A stretch of 64,000 nucleotides of DNA from NCBI GenBank assembly GCA_024742485.1, contig JANSYK010000003.1:124001-188000 (forward strand), in the 5' to 3' direction. Each line of letters starts with the position of its first letter. Position 1 is the first letter of the stretch. The DNA is from Alphaproteobacteria bacterium (GTDB lineage Bacteria > Pseudomonadota > Alphaproteobacteria > Rhizobiales > Rhizobiaceae). The position numbers and the translations under genes were made by a program. Of the stretch, positions 20,377-29,309 are shown one piece after another. Under the pieces are notes generated by a model. The model searched no databases, was not told the origin of the DNA, and saw only the letters and a program-made list of their open reading frames with translations.

Positions 20377-20760
20377 TCAGTCCAATGCTGGCGCGGACTG
20401 AGTTAGCGTAACGGCAATCAGATGCAGGGCACCAAAGAAACCGGTGCCGATAATCAGTGTCCACGAACCCGGATTGTTGAACTCGTAGGCGGGATGCCTG
20501 CGAAACATCCAGTGCAGCCCGACATGCAGGACAGCGAAAGCGGACAGGCCCAGGCCTGCCAGGTCATCCGGGTTCGGTAGGACCCACCAGAAAATGGCGA
20601 TCAGGATGGGCACATGCGCCCAGAGAAACACCTGACGGCCCACAGGGTCCGGCAGAAAGCGCGTCAGCGGCAACACCCGCCACTCATGCCGCTGCATGGC
20701 GTCCAGTTCATGCACGACGAAAAACGAGAGCATCAGATTGAACATCAGGTGGGTCATCAT
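20377..20760 (-). CDS. Small multi-TM protein, DUF6713-like
   Basis: 127 aa, 4 probable TM; VHELDAMQRHEWRVLP motif. Confidence 0.55.
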   Translation of the reverse strand: MMTHLMFNLMLSFFVVHELDAMQRHEWRVLPLTRFLPDPVGRQVFLWAHVPILIAIFWWVLPNPDDLAGLGLSAFAVLHVGLHWMFRRHPAYEFNNPGSWTLIIGTGFFGALHLIAVTLTQSAPALD

Positions 20761-20904
20761 CCAGTCACGGGCTCCTGACAGCTAGGCCGTTTCACGTTTT
20801 GTCAGAATTGGAATGTGTGACGTCCAGACCGACCATCAGTGCCGTTCCTGGACCACAATCACCACACCGACTTCTTCTGATTATTTGCGCCAGGGAATGA
20901 AAAT

Positions 20905-20934
20905 ACAACGCGGATTACAACGGTGCCCACCACG
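20905..20934 (+). repeat. Three 12-bp-phased direct repeats (site A) upstream of DUF1127 gene
   Basis: ACAACG at 20905, ACAACG at 20917, ACCACG at 20929; embedded in GAAAATACAACG... Confidence 0.8.
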
Positions 20935-20978
20935 TTGGGCTGTCATCACGTCTCCGCAAATCAGAACGGAGACCGATT

Positions 20979-21254
20979 ATGAGCACTTTCTTCAGCGATG
21001 CCGTCAATCGGACGGCTTCACCCGTCAGCAGATCAACCATCACAACCTGGCTGGCGACAGTCAAAAGGATCATGCGTCATATCGCACATTTGCACCAGGC
21101 CAGACTGACCTACAGGCGCCTGTGCGAACTTGATGATCGAACACTCAAGGATATCGGCCTTTGCCGGTCTGGCTTGATGTTTTACAAACACCGCGAGGCC
21201 TTTCATGACATGAACGAAATCTCGCAAAAACCCGGGCACAGGGACGAATTGTGA
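20979..21254 (+). CDS. DUF1127 family small protein
   Basis: 91 aa; RRLCELDDRTLKDIGLCRSGLMFYKHREAF is the DUF1127-type L-x-D-xx-L-x-D-I-G pattern. Confidence 0.85.
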   Translation: MSTFFSDAVNRTASPVSRSTITTWLATVKRIMRHIAHLHQARLTYRRLCELDDRTLKDIGLCRSGLMFYKHREAFHDMNEISQKPGHRDEL

Positions 21255-21263
21255 GCGGAAACA

Positions 21264-21287
21264 GGACCGCCGATCTGTCGGCGGTCC
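21264..21287. terminator. Bidirectional hairpin between convergent genes
   Basis: GGACCGCCGA-TCTG-TCGGCGGTCC, perfect 10-bp stem, tetraloop. Confidence 0.7.
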
Positions 21288-21294
21288 GTCGCGA

Positions 21295-22914
21295 TCAGAT
21301 GCCGTTTTCAGTCAGAAACGCCGAAATCCCGTCCCGACAAACCTCCCAGGCCGGCTCGTGTCCAAGCAGTATATGATTGCGGCTGTCGAGCGGCACGAAA
21401 CGGGCATTCGGGATGCCCGTGGCAACCTCGCGGCCCTGTTCCAATGAGATCCGCTGATCATCCCGGGAATGGAACACGATCGTTGGCACCTGCACCTTAT
21501 CAAGGCGCTCGCGTACATCGATATTGCCGAACGCCTCTTGAAATCGCACGGCATTTTCCGGTGAGGTTGTCAGCCTCTGGAACTCATCGAACCATTCCAG
21601 TTCTTCCGGCTTGGCGTCCGGCATGAAGGTCTGGGAAAAGATATGCCGGTAGGCCGCGTTGTTGGTGCCCCATCCGTGTTTTGTGAGCGTGTACACTGCC
21701 TCCCGCCGTTCCCGCTCTTCCGCAGACGCGCCGATGCGCCAGCCGGTGGCATAGCCCGAGACCAGCACCAGCCCGGACACCCGTTCGGGGTGTCGCACGG
21801 CGTATTCAATTGAAACGGCGCAGCCCTGTGAGATGCCCAGCAATGGAAATCTCTCCAGTCCGAGGGCGTCGACGACGGTTTCCAGATCACGAACGAAAGC
21901 CTCGAAACTGATGTCATCGACCTCCCAGTCCGAAAGACCGTTTCCCCGTTCATCATATCGGATAAATGTCCGGTTCTTTGCTGCCGAGCCGAAGGTCCGG
22001 CCCCAGATCGGGCTGCCCCAATCCAACTCGAGGTGGTTCAGCCAGTTGGCCGCTTTGACCAGTGGCGGTCCCGAGCCCACTGACGCATGGGCAATGCGCA
22101 CCCCATCATTGGCCCGGCAAAATCCAATTGTCTGTTGGCGCAACTGTCTGCGCGGGAAGACATCCCTTGCTTCGCCGGCGGCCACGTCCACCGGCGGCCC
22201 GTCTTCTGGTTCTTTACGGTCGAAGTCGGAAACGTCGATGTCGGCTTCCGCCGCCGCCCGTCTGAAATCCCGCGCAAATGTCTTTGCTTCATCTTCCCGA
22301 CCCGCGGCAGAAAGGGCGGAGACCAGCGTGCGTGCGGCGTCGAGATGATAGGGATCGGCTTCGTGCCAGTGACGCGCCCATTTGACAATTTCTTTTGCCT
22401 CAAGTTCCGGATGAAGGGCAAGCCGTCGAAAAACATTGATCGCCATCAGTCGGCCGTCTTCGCGTTCGGCGGCGAGCCAGGACTGAAAATCATCCCTGCC
22501 GGCATTGTTCAGGCCTTCCATCAGCGGGTAGGAAAGGTCGTCGGCCATCTGCCTCAACTCGGCCGGTGGAATGAAAGGCGGGTCGTCAAAGAGACGGTTG
22601 CGGATACGCACAAAGTCAATGTCGACACCCGAGGCATCGAGGGCAATGCGTTCGCGGTCGGCGACAAAATGCTTCACATCATCCGTCTCGATCGCGCTGC
22701 GCAATTTGCTCAGCGCCCAACGCAGGGAACCCCGCGGATCGTCGGGCAGATCCCAGAAAAGTTCGCAAAGACGCTCCCGGCGGTGCGGCCGGTCGGTCGC
22801 ACAAACAAAGCCGAGCAGCGCACGGGCCTTGCGGGACGAGGGCAGGGGAAGTTCCACACCATCGCGAAGGATGCGAATTTCGCCAAGAAGGCGGATCTGC
22901 GTTGTCTGGGTCAT
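21295..22914 (-). CDS. SARP/BTAD-type transcriptional regulator fused to alpha/beta hydrolase
   Basis: MTQTTQIRLLGEIRILRDGVELPLPSSRKARALLGFVCATDRPHRRERLCELFWDLPDDPRGSLRWALSKLRSAI (winged helix + BTAD) followed by a hydrolase with LLGISQGCAVS, HSRDDQ and SRNHILLGH (putative Ser-Asp-His triad). Confidence 0.85.
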   Translation of the reverse strand: MTQTTQIRLLGEIRILRDGVELPLPSSRKARALLGFVCATDRPHRRERLCELFWDLPDDPRGSLRWALSKLRSAIETDDVKHFVADRERIALDASGVDIDFVRIRNRLFDDPPFIPPAELRQMADDLSYPLMEGLNNAGRDDFQSWLAAEREDGRLMAINVFRRLALHPELEAKEIVKWARHWHEADPYHLDAARTLVSALSAAGREDEAKTFARDFRRAAAEADIDVSDFDRKEPEDGPPVDVAAGEARDVFPRRQLRQQTIGFCRANDGVRIAHASVGSGPPLVKAANWLNHLELDWGSPIWGRTFGSAAKNRTFIRYDERGNGLSDWEVDDISFEAFVRDLETVVDALGLERFPLLGISQGCAVSIEYAVRHPERVSGLVLVSGYATGWRIGASAEERERREAVYTLTKHGWGTNNAAYRHIFSQTFMPDAKPEELEWFDEFQRLTTSPENAVRFQEAFGNIDVRERLDKVQVPTIVFHSRDDQRISLEQGREVATGIPNARFVPLDSRNHILLGHEPAWEVCRDGISAFLTENGI

Positions 22915-22964
22915 CCGGCTCAAACCGCTTTTTAGGTCAAATTCAACGGCTGTTCGCCGAAAAT

Positions 22965-22994
22965 ACAACGGTGATCACAACGATGGCAACAACG
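22965..22994 (+). repeat. Three 12-bp-phased direct repeats (site B) in the SARP / homocysteine methyltransferase divergent region
   Basis: ACAACG at 22965, 22977 and 22989; same GAAAATACAACG context as site A; extra TCAACG at 22943. Confidence 0.8.
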
Positions 22995-23060
22995 GTCCGG
23001 TGGTCAAACCGCAATCTGACACATCCACCAATCAAATCTGTCAGAACGGAGACCATCACC

Positions 23061-23996
23061 ATGACCAGCGCGAACGGATCACTGCCGCATCTCATCGACC
23101 AGACCTGTCTGACGGACGCCGGGCTCGAAACCTGGCTGATCTTCCAGAAAGGAATCGAATTGCGGGAATTCGCGGCGTTTGAACTTCTGCAGGATCCCGA
23201 AGGTCGAAGCCTGCTGGACGCCTATTTCAATCCCTTTCTGGCCATGGCGGCAAGGCAGAACAAGGGCCTCGTGCTCGAAACACCCACCTGGCGCGCCAGC
23301 CCGGACTGGGGCGAGACGCTCGGATACACGAAAAAGCAGATTTTCGACATCAACCGCGAGGCGGTGAAGTATCTCGACACGCTTCGCAGGAATTTCCCTC
23401 ATTCAGGCCCGGTTTTTGTAAGTGGCAATCTCGGTCCGCGCGGAGACGGATACGATGCTGGCACCATCATGAGCGTGGCCGAGGCGCAGGATTATCATGC
23501 ACTTCAGGTTGACGGCTTGACCCATGGCCGCAGCGATCTGATTTCTGCGCTGACGATGACAAATGTCCCTGAGGCAATCGGCATTGTCCGTGCCGCCGGC
23601 GAAGCCGACATTCCTTGTGTTGTCAGCTTCACGCTGGAAACCGACGGCAGGCTGCCGAGCGGCCAGGGCCTTCGCGACGCGATCGAGGAAATGGATTCAA
23701 ATGTCGCCAGCAGACCAGCCTACTACATGATCAACTGTGCCCACCCAGATCATTTCCAACACGTCCTGGAAGCGGGTGCGGAATGGACCGACCGCATAAA
23801 GGGTCTGCGCGCCAACGCCTCGCGCATGAGCCATGCCGAGCTGGATGCGGCAGAAGAGCTGGATGACGGTGACCCATTGGAGTTGGGTGGTCTTTATCGC
23901 CAGCTCGGGACCGTCCTGTCCGATCTGCGGATTATCGGCGGTTGCTGCGGAACCGACCATCGCCACGTTGAACATATGTGTGCCGCAATGCGATGA
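23061..23996 (+). CDS. Homocysteine S-methyltransferase family protein
   Basis: MTSANGSLPHLIDQTCLTDAGLETWLIFQKGIELREFAAFELL...YMINCAHPDHF...IGGCCGTDHRHVEHM (Cys...GGCC zinc motif). Confidence 0.93.
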   Translation: MTSANGSLPHLIDQTCLTDAGLETWLIFQKGIELREFAAFELLQDPEGRSLLDAYFNPFLAMAARQNKGLVLETPTWRASPDWGETLGYTKKQIFDINREAVKYLDTLRRNFPHSGPVFVSGNLGPRGDGYDAGTIMSVAEAQDYHALQVDGLTHGRSDLISALTMTNVPEAIGIVRAAGEADIPCVVSFTLETDGRLPSGQGLRDAIEEMDSNVASRPAYYMINCAHPDHFQHVLEAGAEWTDRIKGLRANASRMSHAELDAAEELDDGDPLELGGLYRQLGTVLSDLRIIGGCCGTDHRHVEHMCAAMR

Positions 23997-24214
23997 TCGA
24001 CAGCGAACTAGGCTACATGGCGCGGGTTCTGGCCCGCATCGAAGCCAACGATCCGTCGTTGTATCGGCGGATCGTCGGTCCCGACTGGCAGGGAGCCGTC
24101 AATCCGCCGTTGCCGAGTCGGGATTCCGATTGCGGAACAGAAATACAATGTCCGCCGGTTGCTCCCCGGCAGGCGCGTGTCATTCAAACGGCCACGCGTC
24201 CACGCGGGAATTGA
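23993..24214 (+). CDS. Small hypothetical protein, translationally coupled to homocysteine methyltransferase
   Basis: ATGA overlap with preceding stop; MIDSELGYMARVLARIEANDPSLYRRIVGPDWQGAVN... 73 aa. Confidence 0.45.
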   Translation: MIDSELGYMARVLARIEANDPSLYRRIVGPDWQGAVNPPLPSRDSDCGTEIQCPPVAPRQARVIQTATRPRGN

Positions 24215-24484
24215 GTGAATCAGTTTTCTAACGTCACGCTTCAATTCATTGATAAAACAGCAAGAACCTGTCGCCTGTCCGACAGGGCAGCCTGATCGAA
24301 GGGAATCGAAGCAAAGCTGTTGCGCGACAAATTTGCCATTCCATTTTTGCCGGCAGGCACGTCGATCCGAATGGTCTGATATCAATCAACGCTTGAAATC
24401 GGCAGCCTGCCGCTTCACGTTAGTTGGAGTAAATCCGGACGGGAGTGACCGTCTTCAGTTCCAACGCGGATCGGATTGTCTCCC

Positions 24485-25741
24485 ATGGACAAATTGCGGA
24501 TCATCGGCGGTCAAAGGCTGCAAGGAGCGGTGACCATCTCCGGCGCGAAGAACGCCGCGTTGCCGCAAATCGCCGCCTCCCTGCTGAGTGATCAGCCGCT
24601 GGAACTGACAAATCTGCCGGCGGTCACCGACGTGGAGAACATGCTTGGTGTGGTCACGCGTCACGGTGCGCAGATCAAGCGGTCCGCCCATGGTGCTGTG
24701 ATCGACACAAGCACCGCCGTTTCCCGCGAGACATCCTACGATACTGTCAGGCGCATGCGCGCGACCGTGCTGGTACTGGCGCCGCTGCTTGCCCGGTTCG
24801 GTGAGGCCCGGGTTTCATTGCCCGGTGGATGCGCCATCGGCGCCCGGCCGGTCGATATGCATGTACGGGCTCTGTCCACCCTTGGCGCTGATATCGACAT
24901 TGAAAACGGTTTGATCGTGGCCTCGGCTCCCACCGGGCTCACCGGCGCGCGCATTGTCCTGAGCTCCCCGTCGGTTGGTGCAACCGAAACGGCAATCATG
25001 GCGGCAACGGCGGCAAGGGGCGAGACGGAAATCCTCAATGCGGCGCGCGAACCCGAGGTCGCCGATCTCGCCGACTGCCTGAATGCCATGGGCGCCCATA
25101 TCGAGGGCGCCGGCACCCATCGCATCCTCATACAGGGCGCACGCGCCTGGCGGCCCGCGGTCCATGACATCATCCCGGATCGGATCGAAGTCGGAACCTA
25201 TGCGGTTGCCGCCGGAATCACCGGTGGTCAGCTTGAATTGACCCATGCGCGGCTCGAGCACCTCGCATCCGTTGTGCAACTGCTGGAGGCGGCGGGGGTC
25301 AGCGTCTGGCCCGGTGACCGCGGCCTTGTCGTCGCGAGGGAGGGGCCATTGCATCCCGTGGACCTTACAACCGAACCCTATCCCGGTTTTCCGACCGACC
25401 TTCAAGCCCAGTTCATGGCGCTGATGTGCTGCGCGGACGGTGCGTCGCTGTTGCGGGAAACGGTGTTTGAGAACCGCTTCATGCATGTTCCCGAACTGAT
25501 GCGCCTGGGGGCCAACATCACATTGCAGGGCACAACCGCTCTGGTCCGCGGTGGTGAACCCCTGAAGGGCGCGCAGGTCATGGCAACGGATCTGCGGGCC
25601 TCTGTGTGCCTGGTCCTGGCAGCACTCGTCAGCGAGGGCGAAACGACGATCAACAGGATCTATCATCTTGACCGCGGCTATGAACAACTGGACCGCAAAT
25701 TGCGTCTGTGCGGTGCTCGGATCGAGCGGGTCAGCGCATGA
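24485..25741 (+). CDS. murA: UDP-N-acetylglucosamine 1-carboxyvinyltransferase (MurA family)
   Basis: MDKLRIIGGQRLQGAVTISGAKNAALPQIAASLL; active-site Cys loop SLPGGCAIGARPVDMHV retained. Confidence 0.95.
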   Translation: MDKLRIIGGQRLQGAVTISGAKNAALPQIAASLLSDQPLELTNLPAVTDVENMLGVVTRHGAQIKRSAHGAVIDTSTAVSRETSYDTVRRMRATVLVLAPLLARFGEARVSLPGGCAIGARPVDMHVRALSTLGADIDIENGLIVASAPTGLTGARIVLSSPSVGATETAIMAATAARGETEILNAAREPEVADLADCLNAMGAHIEGAGTHRILIQGARAWRPAVHDIIPDRIEVGTYAVAAGITGGQLELTHARLEHLASVVQLLEAAGVSVWPGDRGLVVAREGPLHPVDLTTEPYPGFPTDLQAQFMALMCCADGASLLRETVFENRFMHVPELMRLGANITLQGTTALVRGGEPLKGAQVMATDLRASVCLVLAALVSEGETTINRIYHLDRGYEQLDRKLRLCGARIERVSA

Positions 25742-26628
25742 ACGGTACCGCACGGGATGCTCTCTATCTGCTGGGTGTCGATGGCGGGGGAACCGGCTGC
25801 CGGTCCCGCCTGGAAGATGCGGCTGGAGTGGTTCTGGGGCAGGGATTGTCGGGACCGGCATCCACGCGGCTTGGCATTGAGGAGGCCTGGTCATCCGTGT
25901 CGCGCGCCATTGATGCAGCGATCGACGATGCCGGTTTTTCGGCGTCGCAGATTGCCCGGACCCATGCTGGAATCGGTCTTGCCGGCATGGGGCGCAAGGG
26001 CGCGTTGGAGGCATTGCGGGCCATCGCACATCCCTTTGCCAGCATCGACTTTGTCAGCGATGGAATGGCCGCTTGTCTCGGCGCCCATTCCGGCCGCGAT
26101 GGCGCCATCGTTATCAGTGGCACAGGATCCATCGGTCTGGGCTTTGTCGATGGGCAGGACCTGCGTGCCGGTGGGTACGGGTTTCCGATTTCCGATGAAG
26201 GCAGCGGTGCGGATCTGGGATTGAAAGCCATTCAGTTTGCGCTGCAGGCGCATGATGGCCGCAGCGAGCAGACAGCACTGCTTGGGGAAGTCATGCATCG
26301 GTTTCATGACGAGCCAGCCGAAGCCATCGCATGGATGGATCGAGCAACCGCGACCGACTATGCAGCCCTGGCGCCGATGGTTTTGCGCCATGCCGATCAG
26401 GGTGACCGGTTCGGCCGGCTGATTGTGCAGGGTGCCGCAGAGCAGATCGACACTCTGGTCCGCGTGCTCTTTGAAAAGGGTGCGCCGCGTGTAACGCTTC
26501 TGGGAGGGCTCTCGACAGCGCTCGAACCCTGGCTGGCGCCAGATGTCCGCCGCCGCTTGAAGCCGGCAGATGGAGATGCTGTTTCCGGCGCCATCATTCT
26601 GGCACGCAGGTTGATTTCGGCGATTTGA
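25738..26628 (+). CDS. BadF/BadG/BcrA-type ATPase / N-acetylglucosamine kinase-like
   Basis: LLGVDGGGTGCRSRLEDAAG...ISGTGSIGLGF...GYGFPISDEGSGADLGLKAI; ATGA overlap with murA. Confidence 0.88.
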   Translation: MNGTARDALYLLGVDGGGTGCRSRLEDAAGVVLGQGLSGPASTRLGIEEAWSSVSRAIDAAIDDAGFSASQIARTHAGIGLAGMGRKGALEALRAIAHPFASIDFVSDGMAACLGAHSGRDGAIVISGTGSIGLGFVDGQDLRAGGYGFPISDEGSGADLGLKAIQFALQAHDGRSEQTALLGEVMHRFHDEPAEAIAWMDRATATDYAALAPMVLRHADQGDRFGRLIVQGAAEQIDTLVRVLFEKGAPRVTLLGGLSTALEPWLAPDVRRRLKPADGDAVSGAIILARRLISAI

Positions 26629-26639
26629 ATAAATTATTC
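26627..26639. promoter_or_regulatory. Candidate RpiR/MurR operator upstream of murQ
   Basis: GAATAA-A-TTATTC perfect palindrome; 11/13 identical to the site at 35515. Confidence 0.55.
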
Positions 26640-26678
26640 CTCAATCTGATTGACTGATGGAATTTTCAATTCTAAAAC

Positions 26679-26700
26679 CTTAACAGATTATGATGTTAAG
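26679..26700. promoter_or_regulatory. Inverted repeat immediately upstream of murQ start
   Basis: CTTAACA-GATTATGA-TGTTAAG, perfect 7-bp arms, 6 nt before ATG 26707. Confidence 0.45.
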
Positions 26701-26706
26701 GCAGTC

Positions 26707-27630
26707 ATGACTGAGCAAGGCTTGATATCCGAACTGGACCGGCTGGATTCCGAAGGGCGCAATCCAGACACGATGGGCATCGATCTGTTGCCGACTGTCG
26801 ATATTCTGCACACCATCAATGATGAGGACCGGGTGGTTCCATCCGCCGTCGAAAAGGTCATTCCCGATATTGCAATGGCGGTGGACCGGATTGTCACCGC
26901 ATTCCAGACGGGCGGCCGCCTTGTTTACATGGGTGCCGGCACGAGCGGACGGCTGGGCGTATTGGATGCCTCCGAGTGCCCGCCGACTTTCGGCGTGCCG
27001 ACCGATATGGTGATCGGGCTGATTGCCGGCGGGGACCAGGCGTTGATCCGCGCCACCGAGGGCGCGGAGGATGATGCGCAGGACGGCGCGCGTGTCCTGC
27101 GGAACATCTCGCTGACGGCAAAAGACGTTGTTGTCGGCATCGCGGTGAGCGGGCGCACTCCCTATGTCATCGGCGGATTGAACTACGCAAGGGAAATTGG
27201 CGCCACCACCGTGGCGCTCTCCTGCAACCGCAGCTCGATCATCACCGGCATCGCTGATATCGCGATATCCCCGCTTGTCGGACCCGAGGTACTGACCGGG
27301 TCAACCCGGCTCAAATCGGGGACGGCGCAAAAACTCGTCCTCAACATGCTGACGACCGCCAGCATGATCCGCATCGGCAAGAGCTATGAAAACCTGATGG
27401 TGGATGTCCACCCGAGCAATGGCAAATTGTTCGCCAGGGCGGCCAGGATTGTGATGCAGGCAACCAGATGCTCTGCCGATGAGGCGCGACAGGCCCTTGA
27501 CCGGACGCAGAATGACGTCAAGCTTGCGATCCTGATCACGATGACAGGAATGGGTGTCGACGCTGCCCGTTCCGCGCTTGATGAGGCAGGGGGATTTCTG
27601 CGAAAGGCAATTGGTGACAGGACGATGTGA
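26707..27630 (+). CDS. murQ: N-acetylmuramic acid 6-phosphate etherase
   Basis: [88 protein letters not shown] motif. Confidence 0.97.
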   Translation: MTEQGLISELDRLDSEGRNPDTMGIDLLPTVDILHTINDEDRVVPSAVEKVIPDIAMAVDRIVTAFQTGGRLVYMGAGTSGRLGVLDASECPPTFGVPTDMVIGLIAGGDQALIRATEGAEDDAQDGARVLRNISLTAKDVVVGIAVSGRTPYVIGGLNYAREIGATTVALSCNRSSIITGIADIAISPLVGPEVLTGSTRLKSGTAQKLVLNMLTTASMIRIGKSYENLMVDVHPSNGKLFARAARIVMQATRCSADEARQALDRTQNDVKLAILITMTGMGVDAARSALDEAGGFLRKAIGDRTM

Positions 27631-27698
27631 TTTTCGGGCATGTTGGATGTCCGAACAATGAAAGACCAAAGAATCTGACTTCAGAAAGGGAGAAGACA

Positions 27699-29219
27699 AT
27701 GGCAATACGAACGACAAAGACGCGATTGACGGGGATGGCCGTCGCGGCAATGCTCGGCATTGCGGCTGTTGCGGCACCCGCACAGGCCGAAACATTGCGC
27801 ATGGCCTGGGCTCAGGACGCAACCGGTCTTGATCCGCACAAGCAGACAGCATTCCCGTCGCTGCGCCTTCTCGAACTGGTCTACGAGCCGTTGGTGCGGC
27901 TTGATTCCAAATTGCAGATTATGCCTGCGATCGCCGAATCCTGGGAGTATTCGGCCGATGGGAAAACACTGACCTTCATGATCGACGCCGATGCAAAGTT
28001 TCAAAACGGCGCACCGGTGACATCGGCGGACGTCAAGGCATCCTTCGAACGCATCCTGAATGAAGAAACCGGCGCCGTTGCGCGGGCCAACTTTCTGTCG
28101 ATTGACGGCATTGACGCACCCGATGCCAACACCGTGGTATTCAATCTCAGTCAGCCCGACGCACCGATGCTGACGGCCATGACAGATATCAACGCCGCCG
28201 TGCTTCCGGCCAGCGAGATTGCGGCCGGCTCGGTTGGTACCAAAACCGTCGGGTCTGGGCCGTTCAGCCTCGAAAAGTGGGATCCCAACTCCAAGGCAAC
28301 CCTGGTCGCCAACAAGGACTGGGCAGGGGGAATGCCGGGTGTTGACGGTATCGACATCAGTGTCTTCCCGGATGAATCGGCCATCCTCGCCGCCATGCGC
28401 ACCAAGCAGATCGATTTTGCCTTGATGAATGATCCGTTGATCGCAACACTGGTTCCGCGGGAAAGTGGCCTCCAGCTCAATCGTGAGGCCGTTCTGTCTT
28501 ATCACGTGCTGCAACTCAATCCGTCGCGCTCACCGTTTACGGAGCTGGGTGTCCGCCAGGCCATTTCCTGTGCCATCGATCGGCAGCAAATTCTGGACAC
28601 CGCCTCTCTCGGAGAGGGAAGGGTAACCGGACCCCTGACCATCCCGGCCTATGCTTCGGATCCGAATTCGCTGTTCTGTTATACGCGGGATGTCGAAAAG
28701 GCGAAGAAACTGTTGGCCGATGCCGGCTATGCGGACGGTTTTTCCACGACGGTAATCGCCGCAACCGGCGAACCGCCAACTGCCGCCTCCGAAGCGCAGG
28801 TCATCCAGGCACAGCTCGCCGAAATCGGTATCACGGTCGAAATCGAGATGATGGAACTCAATGTCTATATCGATCGCTGGCTCAAGGCCGATTTCGATAT
28901 GGCCGTGGCGTTGAACGGCGGTCGTGCCGATCCGTTCACCATGTATAATCGTTACTGGACCAAGGCCGGTAACCTGCAGAAGGTCTCCAACTATATCGAT
29001 GACACGCTCGACAGCCTGATGATGAAAGGCCGCGCCGAAACGGACCCGGCGGCCCGCAAGGAGACATTTGCGGCGTTCGAAAAGCATCTGGCTGAAATGT
29101 CGCCATGGATCTGGCTGTACAATTCGTACAACTACACGGCACAACAGGACAATGTGAAGGGTTTCACGCCAACCCCGACCGGTTCTCTGTTCAGCCTGAG
29201 CGAAGTGACGGTCGAATAG
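27699..29219 (+). CDS. ABC transporter substrate-binding protein (peptide/nickel, family 5)
   Basis: Signal MAIRTTKTRLTGMAVAAMLGIAAVAAPAQA; LRLLELVYEPLVRLDSKLQIMPAIAESWEYSADGKTLTFMI. Confidence 0.93.
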   Translation: MAIRTTKTRLTGMAVAAMLGIAAVAAPAQAETLRMAWAQDATGLDPHKQTAFPSLRLLELVYEPLVRLDSKLQIMPAIAESWEYSADGKTLTFMIDADAKFQNGAPVTSADVKASFERILNEETGAVARANFLSIDGIDAPDANTVVFNLSQPDAPMLTAMTDINAAVLPASEIAAGSVGTKTVGSGPFSLEKWDPNSKATLVANKDWAGGMPGVDGIDISVFPDESAILAAMRTKQIDFALMNDPLIATLVPRESGLQLNREAVLSYHVLQLNPSRSPFTELGVRQAISCAIDRQQILDTASLGEGRVTGPLTIPAYASDPNSLFCYTRDVEKAKKLLADAGYADGFSTTVIAATGEPPTAASEAQVIQAQLAEIGITVEIEMMELNVYIDRWLKADFDMAVALNGGRADPFTMYNRYWTKAGNLQKVSNYIDDTLDSLMMKGRAETDPAARKETFAAFEKHLAEMSPWIWLYNSYNYTAQQDNVKGFTPTPTGSLFSLSEVTVE

Positions 29220-29240
29220 ACGGCAAGTTTGCTTGAATAG

Positions 29241-29281
29241 TCGGGGCGGCATGGGCACGATCAAGGCCTGTTTCGCCCCGA
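29241..29281 (+). terminator. Intercistronic hairpin between SBP and permease genes
   Basis: TCGGGGCG (29241-29248) ... CGCCCCGA (29274-29281), 8-bp arms. Confidence 0.45.
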
Positions 29282-29309
29282 ACTGATTTGTTTCCAAAGG
29301 TTTTCCGGA

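Noticed and set aside
24208-24247. GAATTGA...TCAATTC upstream of murA as a third RpiR operator
   Set aside because: Arms are 26 nt apart and do not match GAATRAWTTATTC; probably chance in an AT-richer gap.
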